Shown here in pieces: positions 53,402 through 62,677 of a DNA stretch of 64,000 nt. Position 1 is the stretch's first letter. Each line of letters starts with the position of its first letter. The notes under the pieces are model-generated. The model was not told where the DNA came from, ran no database searches, and worked only from the letters and a program-made list of their open reading frames with translations. Made by a program: the position numbers and the translations under genes. This DNA comes from Granulosicoccus sp036478595 (GTDB taxonomy: Bacteria; Pseudomonadota; Gammaproteobacteria; Granulosicoccales; Granulosicoccaceae), in the NCBI GenBank assembly GCA_036478595.1, contig JAZGEF010000068.1:1-64000 (forward strand), written 5' to 3'.

Positions 53402-55492
53402 ATGATGGATGACGATGATCTAGAAGAGTTAAAACTTATCTTTCTAGAAGAATGTCTTGAAAATATTGAGCTGCTAGAACAGGGTTTGATGCGCATGGGC
53501 GAGGGAGACAGCTCAGACGATACGTTGAATGAAGTGTTTAGAGCTGCGCATTCCATCAAAGGTGGAGCGGCAACATTTGGTTACCATCCGATGTCTGAAC
53601 TTACACATCACATGGAAACCTTGCTTGATGAAATGCGAGCAGAACGTCGTGATGTTGTTGAGGGCGATGTAGATTTATTGTTTGCAGGGCTTGATGTGGT
53701 TCAGACCATTCTTGAAAACAGCCGCAGTGGTGGTTCTTCAGATCACCCTGAGCGAAAAGATGTAGAGAAAAAACTAGAAGCCTCTGTACTAGATGGCAGT
53801 GAAGCTGCTGTGGCTGCGTGTCATGATTCACCCGTACCAGTTGACGCAGCAGGTGTGGCAGTTAAAAAACAGTGGAAAATACGTTTTGCACCGAATACGG
53901 AATTCTACAAACGCGGTAACGATCCCTTATTGCTATTGGGTGAGGTTGCACGCTTAGGGGATTTAACACTAACTCTAGACACTAGCGATTTGCCGCTATG
54001 GGCCGACTTTGATCCAAACAAAAATTACTTGAGCTGGCTGGGGACCCTCGAGTCGACCGTTGACGATTCAGAATTTATGGAGATATTTGAATGGGTTGAT
54101 GATGATTGCAAGCTGGAACTTACGGCTATTGTCCCAAGCGCCGAAATTCCAGCGGTACAAGAGGAGTTATTAGCTGCATCTAATCAATCTGCGGGATCAG
54201 TTTCGGTTACTGCAGTAGAGCGGAAAGTTGAACACTCTCCGGCAGTCGTTAAAAGCAATAATGATGCCTGCGCGCCAGCGGGCTTAAACGCAAAGCCCAA
54301 GAAACCACAAGCAGCTGGCAGTGATACCGCCACTATTCGGATAGCCACTGACAAGATCGATCAATTGATTAACATGGTTGGAGAGCTGGTTATAACACAA
54401 TCGATGCTAAGCCGAGTAGGTGCGCAGAGTCATCCTGTGGATGTGGAAGAATTGCGTGAACGACTAACTGATCTAGAACATCATACACGTGATTTACAAG
54501 AAAGCGTTATGCAAGTGCGAATGCTGCCGCTTTCTTCAGCGTTTAGTAGGCTTCCACGAATGGTCAGGGATCTCTCACGCAAACTGGATAAAGATGTTGA
54601 ACTAGTACTAGAAGGTGGCACAACTGAATTGGACAAAACAGTATTGGAACGGATGATCGATCCGCTTGTGCATTTGGTTAGAAACTCGCTCGATCATGGT
54701 TTGGAGACACCTGATGAACGGGTGGAGGCCGGCAAACCGCGCACAGGAGTGTTGACGCTAACGGCTAAGCAGGAGAGTGGCAATGTCATTATCGAAATTG
54801 TTGATGATGGCAAAGGAATTAATAGCGAGAAGATTTTGGTCAAGGCGCAAGAAAATGGCATAGTGCAGCCTGATGACGACCTGAACCTGGATCAAATCAA
54901 TCAATTAATCTTTGCACCTGGTTTTTCAACAGCAGAGCAAGTGAGTGATGTGTCTGGTCGTGGTGTGGGTATGGATGTTGTGAGACGAAATATTGTCGAC
55001 CTGGGCGGGCGGGTTCACGTGCATTCAGAATTTGGATCTGGAACCAGGGTGGAAATACGTCTGCCTTTATCATTGGCTATTCTCGATGGTCAACTGGTTC
55101 GTATAGCAGACCAGACATTTGTCATTCCTATATTAAGCATTGTAGAAACGCTTGAGGTTTCTCAAACCGAAGCCAATTCGATACCTGGCGCTGGCAATGT
55201 CTGTCGATTCCGCGGTGTCTATTTGCCCACCGTGGATGTGGCCAAACGATTTGAAATGCCCGAGAAGTCCAGTGGGCGAATGGTAGTGATTGTAGAAACC
55301 CATAAATGCCGAACCGGATTATTGGTTGACGATGTTCTTGGACAACAACAAGTGGTCATTAAACCATTGGATAAAAACTATAAGCCGGTTGAAGGGCTGG
55401 CTGGTGCAACCATCATGAGTGATGGTTCGGTCGCCTTGATACTTGATCCCAATGGGTTTAGTAATGAGCCAATGCTGGCAGACGCCGCGTAA
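53402..55492 (+). CDS. cheA: chemotaxis histidine kinase CheA
   Basis: 696 residues. The Hpt domain has the phosphorylated His50 in RAAHSIKGGAATFG. A middle region of about 150 residues (P2-like) follows, then the dimerisation helices, and the ATPase with N box (LVRNSLDHGLE), G1 (IVDDGKGIN) and G2 (GRGVGMDVVRRNIVDLGG). The CheW-like regulatory domain (about 555-690) ends the protein. The start ATG at 53402 has no strong RBS; the next codon is also ATG. It links receptors with CheY and CheB. Confidence 0.95.
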   Translation: MMDDDDLEELKLIFLEECLENIELLEQGLMRMGEGDSSDDTLNEVFRAAHSIKGGAATFGYHPMSELTHHMETLLDEMRAERRDVVEGDVDLLFAGLDVVQTILENSRSGGSSDHPERKDVEKKLEASVLDGSEAAVAACHDSPVPVDAAGVAVKKQWKIRFAPNTEFYKRGNDPLLLLGEVARLGDLTLTLDTSDLPLWADFDPNKNYLSWLGTLESTVDDSEFMEIFEWVDDDCKLELTAIVPSAEIPAVQEELLAASNQSAGSVSVTAVERKVEHSPAVVKSNNDACAPAGLNAKPKKPQAAGSDTATIRIATDKIDQLINMVGELVITQSMLSRVGAQSHPVDVEELRERLTDLEHHTRDLQESVMQVRMLPLSSAFSRLPRMVRDLSRKLDKDVELVLEGGTTELDKTVLERMIDPLVHLVRNSLDHGLETPDERVEAGKPRTGVLTLTAKQESGNVIIEIVDDGKGINSEKILVKAQENGIVQPDDDLNLDQINQLIFAPGFSTAEQVSDVSGRGVGMDVVRRNIVDLGGRVHVHSEFGSGTRVEIRLPLSLAILDGQLVRIADQTFVIPILSIVETLEVSQTEANSIPGAGNVCRFRGVYLPTVDVAKRFEMPEKSSGRMVVIVETHKCRTGLLVDDVLGQQQVVIKPLDKNYKPVEGLAGATIMSDGSVALILDPNGFSNEPMLADAA

Positions 55493-55503
55493 TAAACGGA
55501 AAA

Positions 55504-56013
55504 TTGACACAAATGCAGCTGAATACAATTGAATCGAAGGACATCGCTGAAACGGCAGATCAGTATCTAACGTTTTTACTGGGCGATGAAGAATACGGTG
55601 TGGAAATATTAAAGGTTCAGGAAATAAAAAGTTGGGGGCCGTACTCACGACTACCCAATGCTCCAGACTATTTGTTGGGCGTAATTAACTTACGTGGAGC
55701 GATAGTGCCGATTATCGACTTAAGAAAACGATTTTCTTTACCGACGATTCCATATACAGCAACAACAGCCACCATCATTGTGCATATAGAGGAAGAAGAA
55801 CAAATCCGGGTTGTTGGATTGGTCGTTGATCGAGTTGCAGATGTATACCATTTGAGCGAGGACGCTATTCAGGATAGTGCTGTACTTACTGGATCAGAGA
55901 ATCCAAACTTCATACGGGGCTTAGGTCAGATAGACGGAAAAATGGTGATTTTGGTGAACCTAGAACCGATAGTAGCATCCAGCTTGCAAACTATTGCAGG
56001 CGATGGGGTATGA
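55504..56013 (+). CDS. cheW: chemotaxis adaptor CheW
   Basis: 169 residues. CheW domain: YLTFLLGDEEYGVEILKVQEI, LGVINLRGAIVPIIDLRKRF, and VGLVVDRVADVYHL. The start is uncertain: TTG 55504 has GGA at 5-6 nt, ATG 55513 is the better codon. Couples the receptor to CheA. Overlaps the STAS gene by 4 bp. Confidence 0.94.
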   Translation: MTQMQLNTIESKDIAETADQYLTFLLGDEEYGVEILKVQEIKSWGPYSRLPNAPDYLLGVINLRGAIVPIIDLRKRFSLPTIPYTATTATIIVHIEEEEQIRVVGLVVDRVADVYHLSEDAIQDSAVLTGSENPNFIRGLGQIDGKMVILVNLEPIVASSLQTIAGDGV

Positions 56014-56312
56014 GTGTGAAAACGCTAGTGTTGCCGGAAGATTTTAATCAAAGCGTGTTGTCGTATTGGCACGAACAAATTACCGCCTTATTCAAAGCCA
56101 AGCAAACGTTTGCACTGGATGCATCAAGTGTTTGCCGTGTTGATTGCGCTTCTGTCCAATTTTTAATCGCCGTGCAACAATCGGCGGGCAGCGATTCCGA
56201 TGTGCTAAGCAATGCTAGTGAGCATTTGCTGTTGGCGATGAGTAAATTGGGCCTAAGCAATGGGCTATATCCAGCGGCTGCATCGCAGTATGGGAATGTA
56301 AAGACCGAATGA
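56010..56312 (+). CDS. STAS-domain protein
   Basis: 100 residues of the STAS (anti-sigma-factor antagonist, MlaB-like) fold. The core is FALDASSVCRVDCASVQFLIA. The usual phosphorylation site reads D-S/T-A-G; here it is D-C-A-S, so the phosphoacceptor Ser/Thr is replaced by Cys. It overlaps cheW and cheR by 4 bp each, so it is made with the signalling core. STAS proteins occur in some chemosensory operons, with unclear roles. Confidence 0.75.
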   Translation: MSVKTLVLPEDFNQSVLSYWHEQITALFKAKQTFALDASSVCRVDCASVQFLIAVQQSAGSDSDVLSNASEHLLLAMSKLGLSNGLYPAAASQYGNVKTE

Positions 56313-57145
56313 ATCAACTAGCGCATGCAGACTCAGATTATCCGCTGAGTGATGAAGTATTTGCAGCTTTTCAAAGGCTAACGCTTGAGCAAACAGGCAT
56401 TGAACTAGCCGATACAAAGCGTGCAATGATTTCAACACGTTTCTCTCGGCGATTACGCACGTTAGGTTTACAAGGGTTTGATGAATATTTGGCGCTTGTT
56501 CAAACGGCTAATCACTCGGAGCGCGTTGATTTCATTGATACCGTTACCACCAATCTTACGTATTTTTTTCGCGAACTTAGCCATTTTGATAATTTGAAAC
56601 ACAGCGTTTTTCCCGAACTGAACGCAATCCAAAATACTCAAGATAAACCGATCAGGATATGGTCCGCGGGTTGCAGTTCGGGACAAGAGCCGTACTCCAT
56701 AGCCATGATGGCATTGGAGGCCGAGTCGCAAACGAAGCGCCCTGTACGCATTTTATGCACTGATATACACACCAAACTGATAGCGCAAACCGAACAAGGT
56801 ATCTACTCCCAGTCAGAACTTCGAGGGCTTGATGAGAAACAGCTTAAAAAATGGTTTGAGCCTGTTGATGATCAACGACTTCAGGTAATGGCTGCGTTGC
56901 GATCGATGTTGTTGTGTCGGCACATGAATCTATTTGCACCATGGCCCATTCGACCCAATGTTGACATTATATTTTGTAGAAACACACTGATCTACTTTGA
57001 CATTGAGCACCAAACTCGCGTTGTGCGTGGATTCGCCAGCTTGCAAAGCCCTGGTGCCAGGCTGTTCTTGGGGCACTCAGAAACCATTAAACAGTGCGCT
57101 GATATCTATAAACGTGTTTCGAACACGACATATGAGCGTATTTAA
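56309..57145 (+). CDS. cheR: chemotaxis methyltransferase CheR
   Basis: 278 residues. The N-terminal helical domain (about 10-80) is followed by the SAM-binding fold with IWSAGCSSGQEPYSIAM, LCTDIHTKLI, and NVDIIFCRNTLIYFD. Methylates receptor glutamates. The beta-subdomain that binds receptor tails is present by length. The FWEDF tail of the neighbouring receptor is its likely tether. Confidence 0.94.
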   Translation: MNQLAHADSDYPLSDEVFAAFQRLTLEQTGIELADTKRAMISTRFSRRLRTLGLQGFDEYLALVQTANHSERVDFIDTVTTNLTYFFRELSHFDNLKHSVFPELNAIQNTQDKPIRIWSAGCSSGQEPYSIAMMALEAESQTKRPVRILCTDIHTKLIAQTEQGIYSQSELRGLDEKQLKKWFEPVDDQRLQVMAALRSMLLCRHMNLFAPWPIRPNVDIIFCRNTLIYFDIEHQTRVVRGFASLQSPGARLFLGHSETIKQCADIYKRVSNTTYERI

Positions 57146-57181
57146 ACCAGTTTTATAGCTGCATATAACGGATCTAACACT

Positions 57182-58258
57182 ATGACAAGAAAATATAAAG
57201 TACTAATTGTGGATGATTCCTTGTCTATCTGTAAGTTTCTGGAAAAGGTGCTTTCAATGGATGCTGATCTTGAAGTAGTCGGCATTGCACTAGATCCGTA
57301 TGAAGCACGAGATAAAATTAAACAGCTGTTGCCCGATGTGTTGACCTTGGATGTAGAAATGCCGAAAATGGACGGATTAACGTTTCTTAAAAACATCATG
57401 CGACTGCGTCCGATGCCGGTTGTCATGATCTCGTCCCTTACCGCTGCCGGTGCTCAGGTGACGCTTGATGCGCTGCAAATTGGTGCCGTCGATTTCATGG
57501 TTAAAAAACACCCGGGCAGCCAAGACGACTTGGATGCCTATGCCAGCGAAATTACTACACGCGTAAAGGACGCTGCGAGAATGTCGATTAGCCAATTGGG
57601 AGAGCCACTTGCAACTCTGGATTGTGGTGATATAAAGGCGCTAAAAGATAAATTGGATTCAGGTAGCAACGCAACGAGGTCTATTAAACGCATGGTTGCC
57701 ATAGGCGCATCTACAGGTGGACCGGAGGCGTTTCGGCATGTACTAAGCTCATTCTATTCACCTGACTGTGCGGTTGCTATTTGCCAGCATATGCCGGATC
57801 GGTTTATGGAACCATTCGCACAAAGGCTAAATAAAGCATCCAAATTTCAGATTGCACTAGCCGAAGATGGTGAGCAGATACGCTCAGGCTGTGGCTATGT
57901 TGCACCGGGAGAACGACACCTGGTGATTATGCGAAAAAACGCTGATTTGTTTTGCAAGTTGATTCCTAGTGATCGCGTCAGCGGTCATCGGCCGTCGGTT
58001 GATGTTTTGTTTGAAAGCGTTGCGGAATCGGTAGCAAATGGATGCGTGGGTGTATTACTAACCGGCATGGGTGAGGACGGCGCTAAAGGTCTTACTCGCT
58101 TGCGTCAGCAAGGCGCGGCGACCGTTGTGCAGGACAAACAAAGTAGCGCTGTGTGGGGGATGCCTGGACGAGCGTTTGAAATGGGCGGCGCTGATCAAGT
58201 GTTGAGCCTTCAGCACATCGCCCCTTCGCTTAATAAGGTGCTTAATCGGGCGGCCTAG
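57182..58258 (+). CDS. cheB: chemotaxis methylesterase CheB
   Basis: 358 residues. A receiver domain has Asp57 (LTLDVEMPKMDG) and VKKHPG, then a linker. The esterase catalytic residues are in GASTGGPEA (Ser), CQHMPDRF (His) and LTGMGEDGAKG (Asp). Removes methyl groups or deamidates receptors when phosphorylated by CheA. Last gene of the operon; no motility gene follows. Confidence 0.95.
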   Translation: MTRKYKVLIVDDSLSICKFLEKVLSMDADLEVVGIALDPYEARDKIKQLLPDVLTLDVEMPKMDGLTFLKNIMRLRPMPVVMISSLTAAGAQVTLDALQIGAVDFMVKKHPGSQDDLDAYASEITTRVKDAARMSISQLGEPLATLDCGDIKALKDKLDSGSNATRSIKRMVAIGASTGGPEAFRHVLSSFYSPDCAVAICQHMPDRFMEPFAQRLNKASKFQIALAEDGEQIRSGCGYVAPGERHLVIMRKNADLFCKLIPSDRVSGHRPSVDVLFESVAESVANGCVGVLLTGMGEDGAKGLTRLRQQGAATVVQDKQSSAVWGMPGRAFEMGGADQVLSLQHIAPSLNKVLNRAA

Positions 58259-58475
58259 TGTCAGTGATTTTGATCCGTGCGTTGATGTTGACCGAATCGA
58301 TTTCGCTGTTCGAGCAGAGCAGATTGAAGACGGACAGCTGTTTTTTGCGTCCCGTTTTTTCGGTAATGCAGGGAGGTTAACAATCTACGTCACCAGACGG
58401 GAAATCCGCTGGTTCAATTCAGGTCCTTGTTTTCTGAATGACAGAATCTACCACTGGCGCTTTCCAGAGTTGTTT

Positions 58476-59146
58476 CTATGGCGAGCTATCTACAGGATGT
58501 TCCTTCGTAAACAGTATCGTATAAATCCAGATGATAACGATATTACTTGACAGTGCAAATATCATTGCATGTATCGGCGTTGAAATATCAGCAATAAATC
58601 CCGACAAGATCGAAACAATAGCGAAACACAGGCTACCCGCTAGAGACACCATCGAACCCATTGTTGATCGTTGTTTATCAGAAAACTCACGCTGCGTCGG
58701 GCGTTTTTAGCAGTAGACGAATATCCGTAATCCACATTCAGTATGGCCATCACGAAGGGTGACAAAACGCTTGCAAAAACTAAGACTATTAGCCGCATTA
58801 AACTGACACTTATATTTCCACCAATTAGTACACGTTTGTGTCCAGAACGTTTGATCACACTACTAGCTGTTCAAAAACCGACTGCACCACAAAAATGGTT
58901 TATGCTACGCACCACACCGATCAGCCATTGTGGTATCAGCAAATTGAAAAATGCAGCTTGGAAATAAAACGCCGCCTCGCTAAAACCAATTATTTCAGCC
59001 ATGCTCACCATTCGTAAACGTCTATTCCCGACTAGCCCCTTGATGGCCTCTTTAAACAGTACATATGGGGATTGCCGATATAATGGATCTCGGGTGACAT
59101 CAACAAACCAAAAGGTACAGATTAAAGTTAAAACTGCTGGAATCAC
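58476..59146 (-). pseudogene. MFS transporter remnant
   Basis: Three frames in series on the minus strand (59146-58871, 58858-58640, 58661-58476) encode consecutive hydrophobic helices. They run IGFSEAAFYFQAAFFNLLIPQWLIGVV, then KRSGHKRVLIGGNISVSLM (the loop after helix 8), then STMGSMVSLAGSLCFAIVSILSG to the end; split here by frame. At least two frameshifts and a missing N-terminal half show that it is dead. The family call rests on helix order and the charged loop. Confidence 0.7.
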
Positions 59147-59165
59147 TGCGATTCACATAACAAAC

Positions 59166-59279
59166 TGCAAGATAAAAGAACTCGGTGGGCAATACGAAGG
59201 TGGAGAAAGTGGTGATTGGGGACCTACTGCCCACTGTTCAGACCCGTTTGGTAATGGTTTTTGTGTTATCAATGAATAG
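59166..59279 (+). pseudogene. VOC/glyoxalase-family C-terminal fragment
   Basis: The last 37 codons of one frame read KELGGQYEGGESGDWG and SDPFGNGFCVINE before TAG. This is the end of a VOC-superfamily (glyoxalase/bleomycin-resistance) protein, where the Asp-Pro-Phe-Gly-Asn strand closes the fold. The upstream part is lost at the junction with the MFS remnant. Confidence 0.65.
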
Positions 59280-59302
59280 AAGCAAGGCATTGGAAATCAA
59301 TC

Positions 59303-59554
59303 GTGCCTGAACCTTTCAAAAACCTGTTCAACCCGGCTCTAATCATCGGAATAGGTGCGTAGCTTGCTTAGGTGTGGCCGCAATTTGACGGCGTCGGTGT
59401 TATATCTGCCGCCTCAAAGAATTTGAACGCATTGGAGCTTAAACAACGCTCCGCACAGATTACCGACGCGCTCACTATATTTTAACCCAATGACTATGAA
59501 AAATCGGCCGTGATATTACTCGCAAGTCTTGCTCCCGCCGAGCATTGGACATAG
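59303..59554 (+). pseudogene. DNA alkylation repair (HEAT-repeat, AlkD-like) N-terminal remnant
   Basis: One frame starting at GTG 59303 reads VPEPFKNLFNPALI, VWPQFDGVGV, SKNLNALELKQRSAQITDAL and YEKSAVILLASLAP, interrupted by three in-frame stops. This matches the start of the AlkD/AlkC-type DNA alkylation repair family (pattern 'L..F.p.lv..ia...p.Fd...F...l..L..lELk.R...I..aL'). About 80 of roughly 370 codons remain. Confidence 0.7.
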
Positions 59555-59901
59555 GCAGCGAGAATGTCAAGTTAGTAGAAATTTGCGCGAGCGTAATCGA
59601 TGCTGAATTCCGATCCCTGTTTGTTGTGGTTGGAATTATTCGAATGAAATTCGTTTAGTATCGCTAACGAAACAGTTGCGCCACCGAAGGCGCTTTGCAC
59701 AGGGTCAATATAGGTACCAGCCCACAAACTGGCACCTAGGCATGAGTAATTTGTTGTTAAATGTGTCTTTTCGTTAACTGAAAACTCAAACTCAACCCAG
59801 AGTAGTCGTCAAACAATATAAGCAAATGTTTTTAACGTTACGGTTACTGCAAAACAAATAAAAATACAGGCCTTTTAAAAGGTCGGCTCGATTATACGGC
59901 T
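59555..59901. other. intergenic stretch, no gene seen
   Basis: About 345 bp between the alkylation-repair remnant and the DUF882 gene. It is AT-rich in its second half, where the DUF882 promoter should be. A hairpin of GGCCTTTT and AAAAGGTC-type bases near 59870-59883 is possible but weak. Confidence 0.35.
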
Positions 59902-60513
59902 GTGCCAATGTTCTACCCTGATCCTCCAATTGATCTTCACGCTCGTAGAACTTTTCTTAAACGTTCCTGTATAGCCGCAAGCACAATGTGTTGTAGTCGA
60001 CTTGCGTACGCATTTCCACCCCCAGATGATGGCGCTCATCCGCTTAATTGCCAGAGCACCGATCGTGGTTTGAGACTTGTAAATGATGGGTCAGGAGAGA
60101 TACTTGATGTTGTGTATTGGCGGGACAATCAATACATTGCGGATAATGTGGGTCAACTGAACTATTTCATGCGTGACCTTCATGTTAACAAATCCTTTCT
60201 GATGGATCTGAAGCTATATGATTTTTTGTACACGTTGCATAAAGCGCTTAATGTTTCCGAGCGAATCCATGTGCTTTCCGGTTACCGTACCGCAGCAACG
60301 AATGCTGAGCTGCGGAAGAAATTGATGGGGGCAGCTTTGCGGAGCTTTCATGTGAGTGGGCGGGCAGTGGATTTCTATATACCTGGCCATGATTTGCAAG
60401 ACGTACAAAAAGCAGCACGACATCTAGTGCTTGGTGGAGTCGGCTACTATCCCAAGGCGGGTTTTGTACATATTGACACTGGATATCCACGGCACTGGAA
60501 GCAAGCGAGTTAA
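59902..60513 (+). CDS. DUF882 / M15-like murein endopeptidase with Tat signal
   Basis: 203 residues from GTG 59902; ATG at 59908 is an alternative. The N-terminus has a twin-arginine pattern (ARRTFLKRS) and a hydrophobic segment, so export as a folded protein is likely. The C-terminal domain has SGYRTAATN, SFHVSGRAVDF (His150, Asp157) and VHIDTG (His190, Asp192). These are the zinc ligands and catalytic residues of the DUF882/peptidase M15 family, which includes E. coli MepK (YcbK) that cleaves peptidoglycan crosslinks. Intact among remnants. Confidence 0.88.
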   Translation: MPMFYPDPPIDLHARRTFLKRSCIAASTMCCSRLAYAFPPPDDGAHPLNCQSTDRGLRLVNDGSGEILDVVYWRDNQYIADNVGQLNYFMRDLHVNKSFLMDLKLYDFLYTLHKALNVSERIHVLSGYRTAATNAELRKKLMGAALRSFHVSGRAVDFYIPGHDLQDVQKAARHLVLGGVGYYPKAGFVHIDTGYPRHWKQAS

Positions 60514-61267
60514 GTTTCCTAGCGTGGTAATGTGCCAGATAGATACAGCTTGCTCCGGCAATGCTGGCAGAAGGCCCATTGCGGTTGCGGTAATCAACAA
60601 TTATTAGGTTTAAACTCGTTGTTTGATCCGTTCAGTCTTCACTAGTGCGTCTCACTTCGGGTGGCTTTCATATTCGCTCTAAACAATATGCTCTACCAAC
60701 TCAGCAGAATCACAGGTGCCCACGTAAGGCGCAATTGCAGTGCCGCATGTATTAGTGATCGGACTCATGTAAACTTCACTTTCAAATTCCGCTTGTGATC
60801 CGGAAAATTCTCCATTGCCCCAATTGGCAATCCAGCCATCGACTTGAGTCACGGCAAGCAGCACCCAGGTGCGATGCATCAGTAATAGTTACCGCTAAGC
60901 TACAAAAAAAATTGAACCCAATTTTCACCTAGTGAAGCCAACCGAGTTAGCCTTTATTAAATATTGACGCCATGTTGTTATGAATCCATTTCTATCTTCA
61001 TCTAACGTAGTAGGGGGGAGGATGGTCAATTCAGTATTGACGAAGTCCGCCTTGCCAATCGAAACAGCGGGTTGCTTCTGGAGCTATTGGATAGCAATAT
61101 CACACCCATACTGCAAATACATTACGATGGTATGCATAACGGAAGAACAGCAATAAAACCCAATCCATCAGGCATTTCTAAGTTCTACCCAAGTTTACGG
61201 GCTTGCTGCAGCTTGTTTTTAAATGTAACAATGGCTGGTAGATAAGCTCAGTCAGAAAATAACCGCA
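60514..61267. other. gene-poor stretch with a possible remnant
   Basis: About 750 bp. A minus-strand frame at 60679-60879 (66 codons) has no recognised similarity. A plus-strand remnant at 61018-61140 is listed separately. Otherwise no gene, RNA or repeat was seen. Confidence 0.4.
61018..61140 (+). pseudogene. possible sulfite-oxidase-family (molybdopterin) N-terminal remnant
   Basis: One frame reads EDGQFSIDEVRLANRNSG, LLLELLDSNITPI and LQIHYDG. The pattern 'l...e.rlANRN.g..lE.L...vTP...hy..hyd' is the start of SorA-like molybdopterin oxidoreductases. Only about 40 codons remain and several positions are deleted. Weak but recognisable. Confidence 0.45.
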
Positions 61268-62677
61268 ATGCAAAAAGACAATGCAACCGCATTAGGCGCT
61301 TTGAAAAATACCCGCTTTACGACCTACTGGCTGGATAGCATTGAGACTGCCACTGATGAACAGCTGCTAAGAGACGATACCAGCTGCGATTTACTCATTG
61401 TTGGAGGAGGATTTTGCGGACTATGGGGTGCGATACAAGCAAAAGAGCAACAACCCGATAGAGACATTGTTCTCATTGAAGCAAAATCCATAGCCAACGG
61501 CGCGAGTGGCCGGCCGGCTGCCATCATGTCCACATCGGTCATGCATGGCATTGACAATACCGAACGCCTGTTTCCAGGAGAGGTGGCAAAACTAGAGAAG
61601 CTTGGTCGGGAAAATATGGACAGCTTTACGAAAACCTTGGAAAAGTACAACATTGAATGTGATGTCGAGTGGGGTGGGGAGTTAAAGGTGTCGGTCGGTG
61701 ACCAAGGTTTGAGTGATGTTGAGCACGATTACCAACTCTTCCTCAAATACGGGCATGAAGCGGTGAAACTGGACAAAACGCAAGTGCAAGCAGAAATAAA
61801 CTCGCCTATCTTTCACGCTGGTGTGTGGTCGAAGAAGCGGTGTGGCACAGTGCACCCTGGAAAACTTGTTCAAGAACTGCGAAGAGTCGCCATCGAGCTC
61901 GGCGTTAGAGTCTTTGAACAAACACCTCATTTGAGTAATGCCTATCAGGGCGAAAAAATTCAAGTTAAAACACCACTGGCCACTATTGAAGCAAAAAAAG
62001 TGTTACTGGCAACCAATGCTTGGGCCGCTGGGCACAAAAAGATAAAAACTCGGGTTGCGGCCATTCGCGATCGGATTGTCGTGACTGAGCCGTTGACACC
62101 AGATCAAATGAACAAAGTGGGATGGAGGCATCGGCAGGGAATTTACGATACGCGAACGCAACTTAACTATATGCGTTTGACTAAAGACAACCGAATTCTG
62201 TTTGGCGGTAGACTTGATTACTTCTTTGGCAACAACACTGATCCGCTGCAAGATAAAGCGCCGGAGCCTTATCTACGGCTAGTCAATTCGTTCTACAGAA
62301 CATTCCCTCAACTTAAAGATGAAATCAGATTTTCCCATGCCTGGAGTGGCCCCATCGGACTCACAACGCGAATGGCGGTGCACTATCAGCGATACCATCA
62401 AGGCAATATGGTGTTTGCCGGTGGGTATTCGGGATTCGGTGTTACCGCATCCCGTTTCGGTGCACGTGTCGGCTTAGCCATACTGGATGGCGATAGTGTC
62501 CCTGAAACAAAAATGACATTTGCCAATACCATCCCAAACTATATCCCTCCCGAACCATTGCGCTGGATCGGTGCCAAAGTCACGATGTATGCGTTAGATA
62601 CTCTGGATGAAAAAGGGGGTTGGCGAAAACCATGGGTATGGCTGGTTCAAAAAATGGGATATCCCATTACTCTATGA
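61268..62677 (+). CDS. DAO-family FAD-dependent amine/amino acid oxidoreductase
   Basis: 469 residues. DLLIVGGGFCGLWGA is the FAD dinucleotide motif, and VLIEAKSIANGASGRPAA the second strand. The substrate domain has VHPGKLVQELRRVAIELG and the C-terminal FAD contact FAGGYSGFGVTASRFGARVG. It resembles PuuB/gamma-glutamylputrescine oxidase-like enzymes that oxidise amines. Substrate not resolvable. ATG 61268 lacks a clear RBS. Single gene. Confidence 0.9.
   Translation: MQKDNATALGALKNTRFTTYWLDSIETATDEQLLRDDTSCDLLIVGGGFCGLWGAIQAKEQQPDRDIVLIEAKSIANGASGRPAAIMSTSVMHGIDNTERLFPGEVAKLEKLGRENMDSFTKTLEKYNIECDVEWGGELKVSVGDQGLSDVEHDYQLFLKYGHEAVKLDKTQVQAEINSPIFHAGVWSKKRCGTVHPGKLVQELRRVAIELGVRVFEQTPHLSNAYQGEKIQVKTPLATIEAKKVLLATNAWAAGHKKIKTRVAAIRDRIVVTEPLTPDQMNKVGWRHRQGIYDTRTQLNYMRLTKDNRILFGGRLDYFFGNNTDPLQDKAPEPYLRLVNSFYRTFPQLKDEIRFSHAWSGPIGLTTRMAVHYQRYHQGNMVFAGGYSGFGVTASRFGARVGLAILDGDSVPETKMTFANTIPNYIPPEPLRWIGAKVTMYALDTLDEKGGWRKPWVWLVQKMGYPITL

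Noticed and set aside
60679..60879. 66-codon minus-strand frame
   Set aside because: No family recognised and no context; possibly a remnant but unsupported.
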